NCBI RefSeq assembly: GCF_900101915.1
Contig: NZ_FNAL01000002.1
Location: forward strand, 1 to 64,000
Length of the DNA stretch: 64,000 nucleotides
Direction of reading: 5' to 3'
Source: Psychrobacter pacificensis
GTDB taxonomy: Bacteria; Pseudomonadota; Gammaproteobacteria; Pseudomonadales; Moraxellaceae
Both the position numbers and the translations under genes were made by a program. The notes beneath the pieces are model-generated. The model did no database searches. It saw only the letters and a list, made by a program, of their open reading frames with translations, and was not told the origin of the DNA. Positions 25,107 through 32,742 of this stretch are shown here, piece by piece; the first letter of the stretch is position 1; the number at the start of each line of letters is the position of its first letter.

Positions 25107-26354
25107 ATGAAACAACCTCAGCAACTGATCGCAGGTGCCAATGCACCATTACCAACTGATAATATTAGTGTTCGCATCTTAAGCCAAAACGCCATTGATT
25201 GCGCCGCTTATCGTCTGACGACTGATGGCAAAGTACGCGGCGATGGTGACATGATATTTTATGGTCAGAAACGTAGCGATGATGGCAATGTTAGTTTTCG
25301 TGGTCACGACAGTGACGGATTTTTTGATATCAATTTGCCCGCGCAGCCTGCGAGTATTGAAAAAATCGCTTTGGCATTCTCTAGCGAGCAAACGCTGGCA
25401 CAAGTCGGCGATGTCGATATTCAGGTACTACAAGGCAGTCAGGTATTGATGACTTGTCAGCTGAGCAGTGCTGGGCGTAATGAAAAAGCCATTATTTTGG
25501 CGGAGTGTTATCGCAGACAAGGCAACTGGAAGTTTCGCTTTATCGCGCAAGGATTTAATGGCGGCCTAAAACCGTTGTCGGAGCACTTTGGCGTTGAGAT
25601 TGCTGATGATGCGCCAGCACCCCAAAATACAACGCAAAATCAGGCTCAGCTGATTAATACGCAAAAAGCAGACAATACCTCTCAAGCGAGTACTCCGCCA
25701 CCGATTCCTGCGACCCCGTCGGTCAACCTAAACAAAATCACTTTAACCAAAAATCAGTCCAGCATCAATCTGAAAAAGCGCGATGATTTTGGCAAAATCT
25801 CAGTGAACTTAGACTGGAACCAACGTTCAGATGGTAATAAGTCAGCACCCAAGAAAGGCCTATTGGGTGATCTGTTCAAACAGCATCAATCAAGCGGTAT
25901 CGATCTAGATGTTGGCGCGATGATTCATCTAAAAAACGGCGAAAAAACCCTGATTCAAGCACTGGGTAATCGCTTTGGTAGCCTGCAATCAGCGCCTTAT
26001 GTATGCCTGCGAGCCGATGATAGAACGGGGCAGGTGAGTGGCGGTGAGTGGCTTGATATCAATGGTAAGCAGTGGTCACAGATTGAGGAGGTATTTATCT
26101 TTGCCTTTATTTATGAGGGCGCGCCAAACTGGGAAAAAACCGATGGCGTCGTGACCATTCATGTACCCGATCAGTCACCGATTGAGACCCGTTTAACAGA
26201 AGGGGCTAGTAACTTGCCGATGTGTGCCATCGCGCGTTTGGTCAATCAGCAAGGCAGTATCAATGTCGAGCGTATCAATCAGTATTTTAAAGGGCATCAG
26301 GAGATGGACAAAGCCTTTAACTGGGGATTTAGCTGGAAGCGTGGGCGCAAGTAA
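25107..26354 (+). CDS. terA: TerA-like tellurium resistance protein with two TerD-type domains
   Basis: About 415 residues with two TerD-fold domains. The first (about 15-165) reads AYRLTTDGKVRGDGDMIFYGQ and ends WKFRFIAQGFNGGLKPLSEHFGVEI. A Gln/Thr/Pro-rich linker (170-210) follows, then a second TerD domain (about 210-415) with an inserted KKGLLGDLF (249-257) before GIDLDVGAMIHL. This architecture is typical of TerA. AAAGGA fits the second of two adjacent ATGs. It is transcribed away from the biosynthetic operon, converging on terZ. It probably acts in a cytoplasmic, membrane-associated Ter complex with TerD/TerC-type proteins, as inferred for the family. Confidence 0.85.
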   Translation: MKQPQQLIAGANAPLPTDNISVRILSQNAIDCAAYRLTTDGKVRGDGDMIFYGQKRSDDGNVSFRGHDSDGFFDINLPAQPASIEKIALAFSSEQTLAQVGDVDIQVLQGSQVLMTCQLSSAGRNEKAIILAECYRRQGNWKFRFIAQGFNGGLKPLSEHFGVEIADDAPAPQNTTQNQAQLINTQKADNTSQASTPPPIPATPSVNLNKITLTKNQSSINLKKRDDFGKISVNLDWNQRSDGNKSAPKKGLLGDLFKQHQSSGIDLDVGAMIHLKNGEKTLIQALGNRFGSLQSAPYVCLRADDRTGQVSGGEWLDINGKQWSQIEEVFIFAFIYEGAPNWEKTDGVVTIHVPDQSPIETRLTEGASNLPMCAIARLVNQQGSINVERINQYFKGHQEMDKAFNWGFSWKRGRK

Positions 26355-26411
26355 TGGTTTGAACCATACTAATAGAATAGAAAGCCCATGAGCACAAAAG
26401 CGACTGATTAA

Positions 26412-26451
26412 AAAAAGCCAGCCAATCTATTGATAGACGGGCTGGCTTTTT
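26412..26451. terminator. Bidirectional terminator between terA and terZ
   Basis: Stem AAAAAGCCAGCC / GGCTGGCTTTTT with a 16-base loop lies between the convergent genes, 57 bases after the terA stop. Confidence 0.9.
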
Positions 26452-26506
26452 ACACACTAAGTCAATGAATCAGATAAGTCGTTATCCAATTAAAGGCTCA
26501 ACTCAG

Positions 26507-27115
26507 TTATGCGTGCGGCGTAATTGCAGGCATTAAATCATGGAAGGTGCGACCAGACGCAGTCTCGCCAATAGCGTGCATTTTCCATTCATTGTTATGC
26601 CGATAGACTTTTGCCATCACCATAGCAGTATGTCCACCTTGCGCTGATAAGTTGTAGCGAGCTACTTCGCTGTTGTTATTGGCATTAACGATACGGCAAA
26701 ACGCGTTTTCGACGGTCTCAAATGTCTGACCCGTAAAGCTATTGACCGTAAACACTAGCGAAGTCACGTTGGCTGGGACTCTTGAGAGATCAACGTTGAT
26801 GACTTCATCATCACCATCACCGTCGCCAGTACGGTTGTCGCCTGTATGCACGATACTGCCATCTTTTGATTTAAGCTGACTGAACCAGATAGCATCGACC
26901 GCTTGTTTGTTTGCGTCAAACATAATGCACGAAGCATCCAAATCGATAGAATCGCCGCCGCTACCACCGCCGAATAATTTACCTAAAAAGCCACCTTTTT
27001 TGTCTTGTGGATTTTGAGCGACATCCCAACCTAGACCTAATTTGACTTGAGTCAGCTCGCCGCCTGCTTCTTTGCTTAGGGAGATCTTCTGTCCCTTTTG
27101 TAGACTAACTGCCAT
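26507..27115 (-). CDS. terZ: TerZ-type TerD-family protein
   Basis: A 202-residue single-domain TerD-fold protein starting MAVSLQKGQKISLSKE. It keeps the calcium-binding acidic block [15 protein letters not shown] and LDASCIMFD. A glycine-rich insertion (residues 39-56, KKGGFLGKLFGGGSGGDS) precedes IDLD, which together with the VNSFTGQTFETVENAF segment distinguishes TerZ from TerD/TerE. These proteins bind calcium and are linked to tellurite, phage and oxidative stress resistance. It is followed 57 bp upstream by the AIM24 gene in the same direction. Confidence 0.88.
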   Translation of the reverse strand: MAVSLQKGQKISLSKEAGGELTQVKLGLGWDVAQNPQDKKGGFLGKLFGGGSGGDSIDLDASCIMFDANKQAVDAIWFSQLKSKDGSIVHTGDNRTGDGDGDDEVINVDLSRVPANVTSLVFTVNSFTGQTFETVENAFCRIVNANNNSEVARYNLSAQGGHTAMVMAKVYRHNNEWKMHAIGETASGRTFHDLMPAITPHA

Positions 27116-27172
27116 GTGAGTATCCTTATAATAATTGTGAGTAAAACTGCTTAAACATAGTTCTAAAAAACG

Positions 27173-27925
27173 CTATAAGATATTATCTAAAAAACCACCG
27201 CCGCCGCCGCGTCCACCTGAGCTCGTTCCTAAGACACTCTGCAGCCAACCTTGATAGCTGTCACGATTGCGCGAGCAAATAATGACTTTACCGCTTCCTG
27301 AGAAGTTCAGAACCATACCCTCGCCACTGGTGACCGAGTTGATGATATTACTCATGATGCCTTTTTTCTTACTGGTCGAGACTGACAGTTTATAATCGAG
27401 ATTTGAATCCCAGCAAACCACATGACCATTATCAATAATGACATCTTTGTCTGGGGTGACCTCAATCTCAAACAATGAGCCAAAACCAGATACCACAACC
27501 TGACCTTTTCCTTGCGTCTGCATGACCATAAAGCCACCAGTATCACCGAATACCGCACCGCCCAGATTACGCTGAATATTGGCTCTGATATCAACGCCAG
27601 TTTGCGCCGCGACAAAAGCACCATCACTCAAGGTATATTGCTGTGATCCCACCTCGATGATTTGCATATCGCCATCTAGTGTGGGGGCAAGCAAACAGTC
27701 GCCTTCGCCATGGACTGCTTCAATCTGCTGTTGAAATAACGATTCATCATTGGCAAAGCGGCGCATAAGCGATTGCATCAGTCCACCTTGTAGCTTACCT
27801 TTTAGCTCAAGGTTAGACTCCATCATTACCATTGCATTGGCTTCACAATAAATTGAATCACCTTTTTTGAGATTACAATGCAAAAAAGGCTCAATAGTAC
27901 CGATTAAACTGAATGTTGCGGCCAT
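27173..27925 (-). CDS. TIGR00266/AIM24 family protein
   Basis: A 250-residue all-beta protein of the AIM24 (TIGR00266) family. It includes CEANAMVMMESNLELKGKLQGG, DGDMQIIEVGSQQYTLSDGAFVA and SGEGMVLNFSGSGKVIICSRN. It ends in a Gly-rich tail (SSGGRGGGGGFLDNIL). AIM24 homologues are repeatedly found with TerD genes; their molecular role is unknown. The chosen ATG has AAGGAT nine bases upstream; a TTG three codons earlier was rejected. It probably forms an operon with terZ downstream. Confidence 0.87.
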   Translation of the reverse strand: MAATFSLIGTIEPFLHCNLKKGDSIYCEANAMVMMESNLELKGKLQGGLMQSLMRRFANDESLFQQQIEAVHGEGDCLLAPTLDGDMQIIEVGSQQYTLSDGAFVAAQTGVDIRANIQRNLGGAVFGDTGGFMVMQTQGKGQVVVSGFGSLFEIEVTPDKDVIIDNGHVVCWDSNLDYKLSVSTSKKKGIMSNIINSVTSGEGMVLNFSGSGKVIICSRNRDSYQGWLQSVLGTSSGGRGGGGGFLDNIL

Positions 27926-28030
27926 GGGGTGCAAATCCTTATTCTGATATCTTTAATAGGTGCTCTTAATGTGGGGGGAATAGACCTATGTGTTTTAGCG
28001 TTTTTATATTGATGAGCCTATTAAATTTAA

Positions 28031-28104
28031 AGCCATCAAATGCGTTAAAAGGGCACACTTGATGGCTTATAAATATTGCAAACCAATATTGGTTTGCAAT
28101 ATTT
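28031..28104 (-). terminator. Double hairpin downstream of the first terD, including a perfect 34-bp palindrome
   Basis: Two structures follow the terD stop on the minus strand. The first is a perfect 34-bp palindrome at 28071-28104 with half-site AAATATTGCAAACCAAT. The second has arms AGCCATCAA (28031-28039) and TTGATGGCT (28059-28067) followed on the minus strand by a T-rich stretch. The second looks like a terminator; the palindrome may be a binding site or a stabilising 3' structure. Confidence 0.6.
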
Positions 28105-28135
28105 GGCTCGTTAGACGTTTGTGTATAAACTGGTA

Positions 28136-28711
28136 TTACACGTTTACGCCGTAAGACGCTGCTAATGGTCCAAGACCACCGCTGAAACCTTGACCGACGG
28201 CACGGAATTTCCAGTCACCGTTATGACGATATAGCTCACCAAAGATCATAGCCGTTTCAGTGCTGCCATCTTCTGATAGGTCGTAACGGGCGATTTCAGA
28301 TTGACCATTATCATTTACAACACGGATATAAGCATCGCCAACTTGACCGAAGTTTTGGTTACGTGCTTGGCCTTCATAGATAATCGCACAAATGGCAACT
28401 TTGCTCACGTCAGCTGGGATGCTCGCAAGATTTATTTTGATTTTTTCGTCATCGCCATCGCCTTCGCCAGTACGGTTATCACCAGTGTGCTCAACGGCGC
28501 CATTGTCTGACTTTAGGTTATTAAAAAAGATAAAATCTTGATCGTTACGGACTTTGCCTGCTTCGTTGATTAAGAAGGCAATAGCGTCCAAATCAAACTC
28601 TTGACCGTCAGTTGCGCGTGGATCCCAGCCTAAACCAACTGTGATGTTGGTTAAACCTGGTGCTTCTTTTGATAAGTTTACGTTGCCGCCTTTTGTTAAG
28701 CTAATAGCCAT
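28136..28711 (-). CDS. terD: TerD family protein (first of two paralogues)
   Basis: A 191-residue canonical TerD/TerE protein beginning [16 protein letters not shown]. The full signature is present: [55 protein letters not shown] (calcium ligands) and the C-terminal [23 protein letters not shown]. It has the same length as the paralogue at 31908-32483 and is closely similar. AAAGGG precedes the ATG; the upstream extension of the frame has no TerD homology. It is transcribed towards the AIM24 and terZ genes but separated from them by hairpins. Confidence 0.92.
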   Translation of the reverse strand: MAISLTKGGNVNLSKEAPGLTNITVGLGWDPRATDGQEFDLDAIAFLINEAGKVRNDQDFIFFNNLKSDNGAVEHTGDNRTGEGDGDDEKIKINLASIPADVSKVAICAIIYEGQARNQNFGQVGDAYIRVVNDNGQSEIARYDLSEDGSTETAMIFGELYRHNGDWKFRAVGQGFSGGLGPLAASYGVNV

Positions 28712-29080
28712 ACAAATACCCTTTGGATTAATAATTAAGTGGATTGGGTCGAAAAAATAAATTAAAAGTTGTGCAGTGACTGATATGAAAGGACAACTGG
28801 TAAAGAACCCAGCTGTATACCACGTCCTGCATATCATTACGTTTTACTATACTAAGCGTTTGCTCACTAAGCAAGGCGTATTTTGTGCGCTTACTATATG
28901 CTTACTATATGCTTACTAAGCGACATAATAACCCTGCATTTTTGATACTTTTTAATCATCTTAGCAATAGTGGTTAACGTATTGTTATGCAAAGGTAAAT
29001 TATTTAATGGCTGTTTCCTTTGGATTAAGCCATAGAATGAAGAGAAACCTACCCTAAGTTGCAAAGTCATAACCAAAAAA

Positions 29081-29115
29081 AGCGGGTCGTACCAGATATG
29101 TTGGTACGACCCGCT
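29081..29115 (-). terminator. Terminator probably belonging to glsA, now separated from it by an insertion
   Basis: A perfect 14-bp stem AGCGGGTCGTACCA / TGGTACGACCCGCT, followed on the minus strand by seven Ts. The nearest upstream gene on that strand is glsA, whose stop is 360 bp away; most of this gap is the MITE-like element. Confidence 0.8.
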
Positions 29116-29169
29116 ATAAGCTTGACAACTCAATAAAATTTAAACGTAATATTGTACTGAATAATCCAT

Positions 29170-29450
29170 TAGGGCGTGTTGAACATTCGCAAATAGGCAC
29201 TGCTGATCGCTAAAATTGTCCCAGACAAGGCACAAAGCGACGATAATGCAGATGCCTTAGCGAGATTTGTAACGCAGTATGGGGCAATTTTAGCATCAGC
29301 CCCAACGATAAAAGCAGGGGACAGGACTCTTTTTTGCCGCTTCATCGTTAAAAATAAGCGCTTAGAATGACTAAACTTATTATTTTTAACATCGAGTCGC
29401 CTAAAAAATAGTCGCTGTCAGTGCCATGGTCGAATGTTCAACATGCCCTA
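29170..29450. mobile_element. MITE-like non-autonomous element related to the IS5-family element at the window start
   Basis: The element is bounded by TAGGGCGTGTTGAACATTCG and its inverted counterpart CGAATGTTCAACATGCCCTA, 20-bp repeats with one mismatch. If TA is the target duplication, the repeats begin GGGCGTGTTGAAC. The interior of about 240 bp has no coding frame. Its ends resemble the IS5-family terminus at 262-279 (GGGTGTGTTGAC), so a transposase of that type could have moved it. Confidence 0.72.
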
Positions 29451-29473
29451 ATAAAAGTATTTAGATAAAGTTT

Positions 29474-30394
29474 TTATTCGGCAAAAACCGACCAGCCTGT
29501 TTCTTGTACAAACAGCTCTAATGCTTTCAACCCAAGCTTGGAGTTTCCGATATGATCCAGCCCTGGCGACCAGACAGCGATAGAGCCTTTGCCGGGAGCT
29601 ATGGTCAAAATACCGCCACCAACCCCATTTTTACCAGGCAAACCGACGCGATAGGCAAACTCACCAGACCCATCGTAATGACCGCACATCATCATTAGCG
29701 AGTTAATCCTTCTTGCGCGGTGCTCGTTAATTACACGTACCCCTGAGTGCTTATCAACTCCGTTAGAGACCAAGTACAGACCAGCGCTGGCTAATTGCTG
29801 ACAATTCATCTCAATCGAGCACTGATGAAAGTAAGTACCCAACACCTTATCCACATCGTGCTTGAGACGACCAAAGGATTTCATAAAGTACGCAAGCGAG
29901 GCGTTGCGGTCTTTGTGCGCCATCTCAGACGCTGCCACTTTGTGGTCAAAACGGATGGACTCATCGTCCGTAATAAAGTGCACAAACTGTAGAATCTCAG
30001 CCAATATTTCTCTAGGTTCGTGACCCATCATGATCGCATCCACCACCGCAATGGCACCAGCATTGATGAATGGATTGCGCGGTCGACCAGTTTCATGTTC
30101 TAACATGACGATTGAGTTGAAAGGATCACCTGAGGGTTCACGACCAACGTGTGTCCAAAGCCCATCGCCCAATTTGCCAAGTGCGATGGTTAGAGTAAAT
30201 ATCTTGGAGATACTTTGGATCGAAAACAGAGTGCTCGCATTGCCTGCTGTATACATCTTTCCGTCAGGTGTCGCTACTGCAATACCAAACTGGTTTGGAT
30301 CTACATGGGCCAGTTGCGGGATATAGTCCGCTACTTTTCCACGATCGGTTTCAAGTGCCATCTGTGCGGCAATATCATCAAGAATCTGTTGCAT
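29474..30394 (-). CDS. glsA: Glutaminase A
   Basis: A 306-residue serine-dependent beta-lactamase-fold glutaminase that hydrolyses glutamine to glutamate and ammonia in the cytoplasm; the length fits GlsA/YbaS. The catalytic Ser61-x-x-Lys64 lies in [17 protein letters not shown]. Also visible are [28 protein letters not shown] and [18 protein letters not shown]. Bacterial glutaminases support acid resistance and nitrogen supply. The gene lies among the Ter genes in the same orientation; whether it works with them is unknown. It is probably monocistronic. Confidence 0.93.
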   Translation of the reverse strand: MQQILDDIAAQMALETDRGKVADYIPQLAHVDPNQFGIAVATPDGKMYTAGNASTLFSIQSISKIFTLTIALGKLGDGLWTHVGREPSGDPFNSIVMLEHETGRPRNPFINAGAIAVVDAIMMGHEPREILAEILQFVHFITDDESIRFDHKVAASEMAHKDRNASLAYFMKSFGRLKHDVDKVLGTYFHQCSIEMNCQQLASAGLYLVSNGVDKHSGVRVINEHRARRINSLMMMCGHYDGSGEFAYRVGLPGKNGVGGGILTIAPGKGSIAVWSPGLDHIGNSKLGLKALELFVQETGWSVFAE

Positions 30395-30560
30395 AGTGGT
30401 TGAAGGGTCTCATTTTTGGTGAGCAATTAAAGGACGAAGATTCTAACCGAATAACGTATAGTAGTGATGAAAAAATTGTATGTGAAGCAAAATACGCATG
30501 TATTTTAGCGATAGGTAAGGATTCGCTGTGTGACTAATGCCTGCCATTATAACGCAAAAA

Positions 30561-30590
30561 AGCAGGCCATATCTGATGATACGACCTGCT
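30561..30590 (-). terminator. Terminator of the DUF475 gene
   Basis: Arms AGCAGGCCATATC and GATACGACCTGCT pair with two mismatches around a TGAT loop; on the minus strand a T-run follows. It lies 34 bases beyond the DUF475 stop codon. Confidence 0.75.
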
Positions 30591-30623
30591 CAAAGCTATA
30601 CAGCATCATGCGAACAACAGGTG

Positions 30624-31685
30624 CTAATTAAGCCTTGCTGCTTCCGCTTTACGATGTTTCAGCGACGCCCATAATGCAAAACCAATAAAGGCAATACCGA
30701 TAAGACCAGTAATAATTTCTGGTACATGGAACTTCACTGACAACAGCATAATGATGGCTAAGGCACCGATGGCGTAATGTGCGCCATGCTCAAGATAAAT
30801 AAACTCATCAAGCGTGCCTTTGTCTACCAAGAAGATAGTCATAGAACGTACGAACATCGCACCAATGGCAAGACCAAGCATGATAACAATGACATCATTG
30901 GTAATGGCAAATGCGCCAATCACACCATCGAAACTGAATGAAGCATCGAGGATTTCTAAGTATAAGAAACCAATGATACCGCCTTTCATGATAGCGCTGG
31001 TTGCGGCTGCGCCACTTCCTTCGTTTTCTAAGTCTTCTTCGAGATCACCTTCTAGCATACCAGAGACAACCTGTACACCAAGGTATACTAGAATGCCCCA
31101 AACGCCAGCAATGAGCACAGCACTTGACTGCTCTGCACTGGCCCATGATACCGCAATCATTAAGACGATAAGCGCAACAAATACGCTCATCGCATCGACT
31201 TTGCCTAGCTTGACCAAACGGCTCTCAAGCCAGTCAAACCAATGGACATCTTTGTCATCAAAAATAAAGTTCAAGAAAACCAATAGTAAGAAAATACCAC
31301 CAAATGCTGAAATTTCAGCATGATGTGCCATCAATCTGGCTGAGTATTCTTGAGGATTGTTCAAGGCCAAATCGATCACTTGCATCATACCAAGGTCAGC
31401 GGTAACCGCAACGATGACAATAGGGAAGACCAAGCGCATACCGAATACCGCAATTAAAATACCCACGGTTAAAAATATCTTTTTCCAAAATTCGTCCCAG
31501 CCCTTAAGGACTGAAGCGTTGACCACCGCGTTATCAAAAGATAACGAAATCTCCATGACGGCCAAAATAGCGGTAATCGATAGCGTGGTTATCATCCCAC
31601 CCATACCGCCATGTGAATATCCCCACCATGCCGCTATTGCTAAGGCAATGATTGTGAAGATAATATCTAAATAAAAATGTCTCAT
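30624..31685 (-). CDS. DUF475 / TerC-like integral membrane protein
   Basis: A 353-residue polytopic inner-membrane protein with about nine hydrophobic segments. It contains the paired acidic signatures of the TerC/DUF475 group: MEISLSFDNAVVNASVLKGW in the first half and DASFSFDGVIGAFAITNDV in the second, the Asp residues lying in membrane helices. The N-terminus is MRHFYLDIIFTIIALAI with AGGAT upstream; the longer frame before it is not conserved. TerC-type proteins are thought to move metal ions and to anchor the Ter complex at the membrane, so with the TerD proteins on either side this is the likely membrane partner. Confidence 0.87.
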   Translation of the reverse strand: MRHFYLDIIFTIIALAIAAWWGYSHGGMGGMITTLSITAILAVMEISLSFDNAVVNASVLKGWDEFWKKIFLTVGILIAVFGMRLVFPIVIVAVTADLGMMQVIDLALNNPQEYSARLMAHHAEISAFGGIFLLLVFLNFIFDDKDVHWFDWLESRLVKLGKVDAMSVFVALIVLMIAVSWASAEQSSAVLIAGVWGILVYLGVQVVSGMLEGDLEEDLENEGSGAAATSAIMKGGIIGFLYLEILDASFSFDGVIGAFAITNDVIVIMLGLAIGAMFVRSMTIFLVDKGTLDEFIYLEHGAHYAIGALAIIMLLSVKFHVPEIITGLIGIAFIGFALWASLKHRKAEAARLN

Positions 31686-31726
31686 GACACATCCTATCTG
31701 GTTGCGTAAAGCTGGTCTATTATAGA

Positions 31727-31755
31727 CACAAGCCGCAAAAAAGTGGTTATTGCTA
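31727..31755. terminator. Terminator of the second terD
   Basis: Stem AAGTGGTTA / TAACCACTT with a TTGC loop and A/T runs on both sides, so it can act on either strand. It lies between the DUF475 start and the end of the upstream terD. Confidence 0.85.
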
Positions 31756-31907
31756 ACCACTTTTTATGCATAATTTTAAACGAAACGTAAAGCATTACTA
31801 GTCATTGGGGCATTAAAAATTGTGACTATTTGCAACGATGCTCGCTTGATATCTTGGACGTGATAATCGGAATGGCTGATAGCCCAAATGCCAATAAAAA
31901 TAAGGCT

Positions 31908-32483
31908 CTAGATATCAACGCCGTACTGATGACACATCGCCTGTAAGCCACCTGAATAACCTTGACCTACCGCGCGGAACTTCCATTCACCGTTATGGCG
32001 ATATACTTCACCGAATACCATGGCTGTCTCAACAGAGTAATCTTCTGCTAGATCAAAACGTACCACTTCAGTACCGGTTTCTTCGTTAACAACGCGGATA
32101 AAGGCATTGGCTACCTGACCGAAGTTTTGGTTGCGAGTAGCAGCGTCATGGATAGTCACCGTCACGACTACTTTATCAACGTCAGCAGGTACTTGGGTTA
32201 AGTTTACTTTGATAACTTCATCATCACCATCGCCTTCGCCAGTACGGTTGTCACCTGTGTGCTCGACCGCGCCATTATCAGATTTCAGCTGATTATAGAA
32301 GATAAAATCATGGTCGCCGCGCACTTTACCTGCACCATTTAGCAAAAATACGCTGGCATCAAGATCGAACTCAGCACCAGAGGTGGCGCGCTCATCCCAG
32401 CCTAGACCGATTAGTAGCTTGGTCAAATTTGGATCAGTTTTCGTTAGCGATAAGTTACCGCCTTTGTTAAGTGATAGAGCCAT
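31908..32483 (-). CDS. terD: TerD family protein (second paralogue)
   Basis: A 191-residue canonical TerD protein starting [15 protein letters not shown]. The signature blocks are intact: [55 protein letters not shown] and [29 protein letters not shown] precedes the ATG. It is closely similar to the TerD at 28136-28711, indicating duplication, but has its own promoter region and terminator, so the two may answer to different signals. It marks the right end of the Ter cluster. The upstream extension of the frame is not homologous. Confidence 0.92.
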   Translation of the reverse strand: MALSLNKGGNLSLTKTDPNLTKLLIGLGWDERATSGAEFDLDASVFLLNGAGKVRGDHDFIFYNQLKSDNGAVEHTGDNRTGEGDGDDEVIKVNLTQVPADVDKVVVTVTIHDAATRNQNFGQVANAFIRVVNEETGTEVVRFDLAEDYSVETAMVFGEVYRHNGEWKFRAVGQGYSGGLQAMCHQYGVDI

Positions 32484-32594
32484 GGTGTTATCCTTGTTAT
32501 TAGACGTTAGAGATTTAATGACATAAAAGGCGATGCTTACGCTATCACTGCGCAAATCCATCGCCTAGTAATGCTCTATCATAACAACAAAAAA

Positions 32595-32620
32595 TGACCC
32601 AATCAAAGCCGATTGGGTCA
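32595..32620 (-). terminator. Terminator of rlmKL
   Basis: Perfect 10-bp stem TGACCCAATC / GATTGGGTCA, followed on the minus strand by Ts (TTTTTTG), 120 bases after the rlmKL stop. Confidence 0.75.
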
Positions 32621-32742
32621 TGGTTATATTTCATATACATTGGCCAAAAAACTTAAGTTTCAGGCAGTTACGTTACTCATTATAGCTACCTTGTTCATGG
32701 CATTTGCCAGTATAGCAGCATTGCTCACTCATAAATGCTTAT

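Larger units (their letters stand above)
28712..29473. other. Intergenic region with a terminator and a MITE-like insertion
   Basis: About 760 bp between terD and glsA contain the terD promoter region, an 11-bp tandem repeat (GCTTACTATAT, 28889-28917, about 2.5 copies), a strong minus-strand terminator at 29081-29115 and the 281-bp element at 29170-29450. No gene is apparent. Confidence 0.6.

Noticed and set aside
30814-31674. Long rightward open frames opposite the DUF475 gene
   Set aside because: They are antisense shadows of a strongly conserved membrane protein and encode low-complexity sequence.
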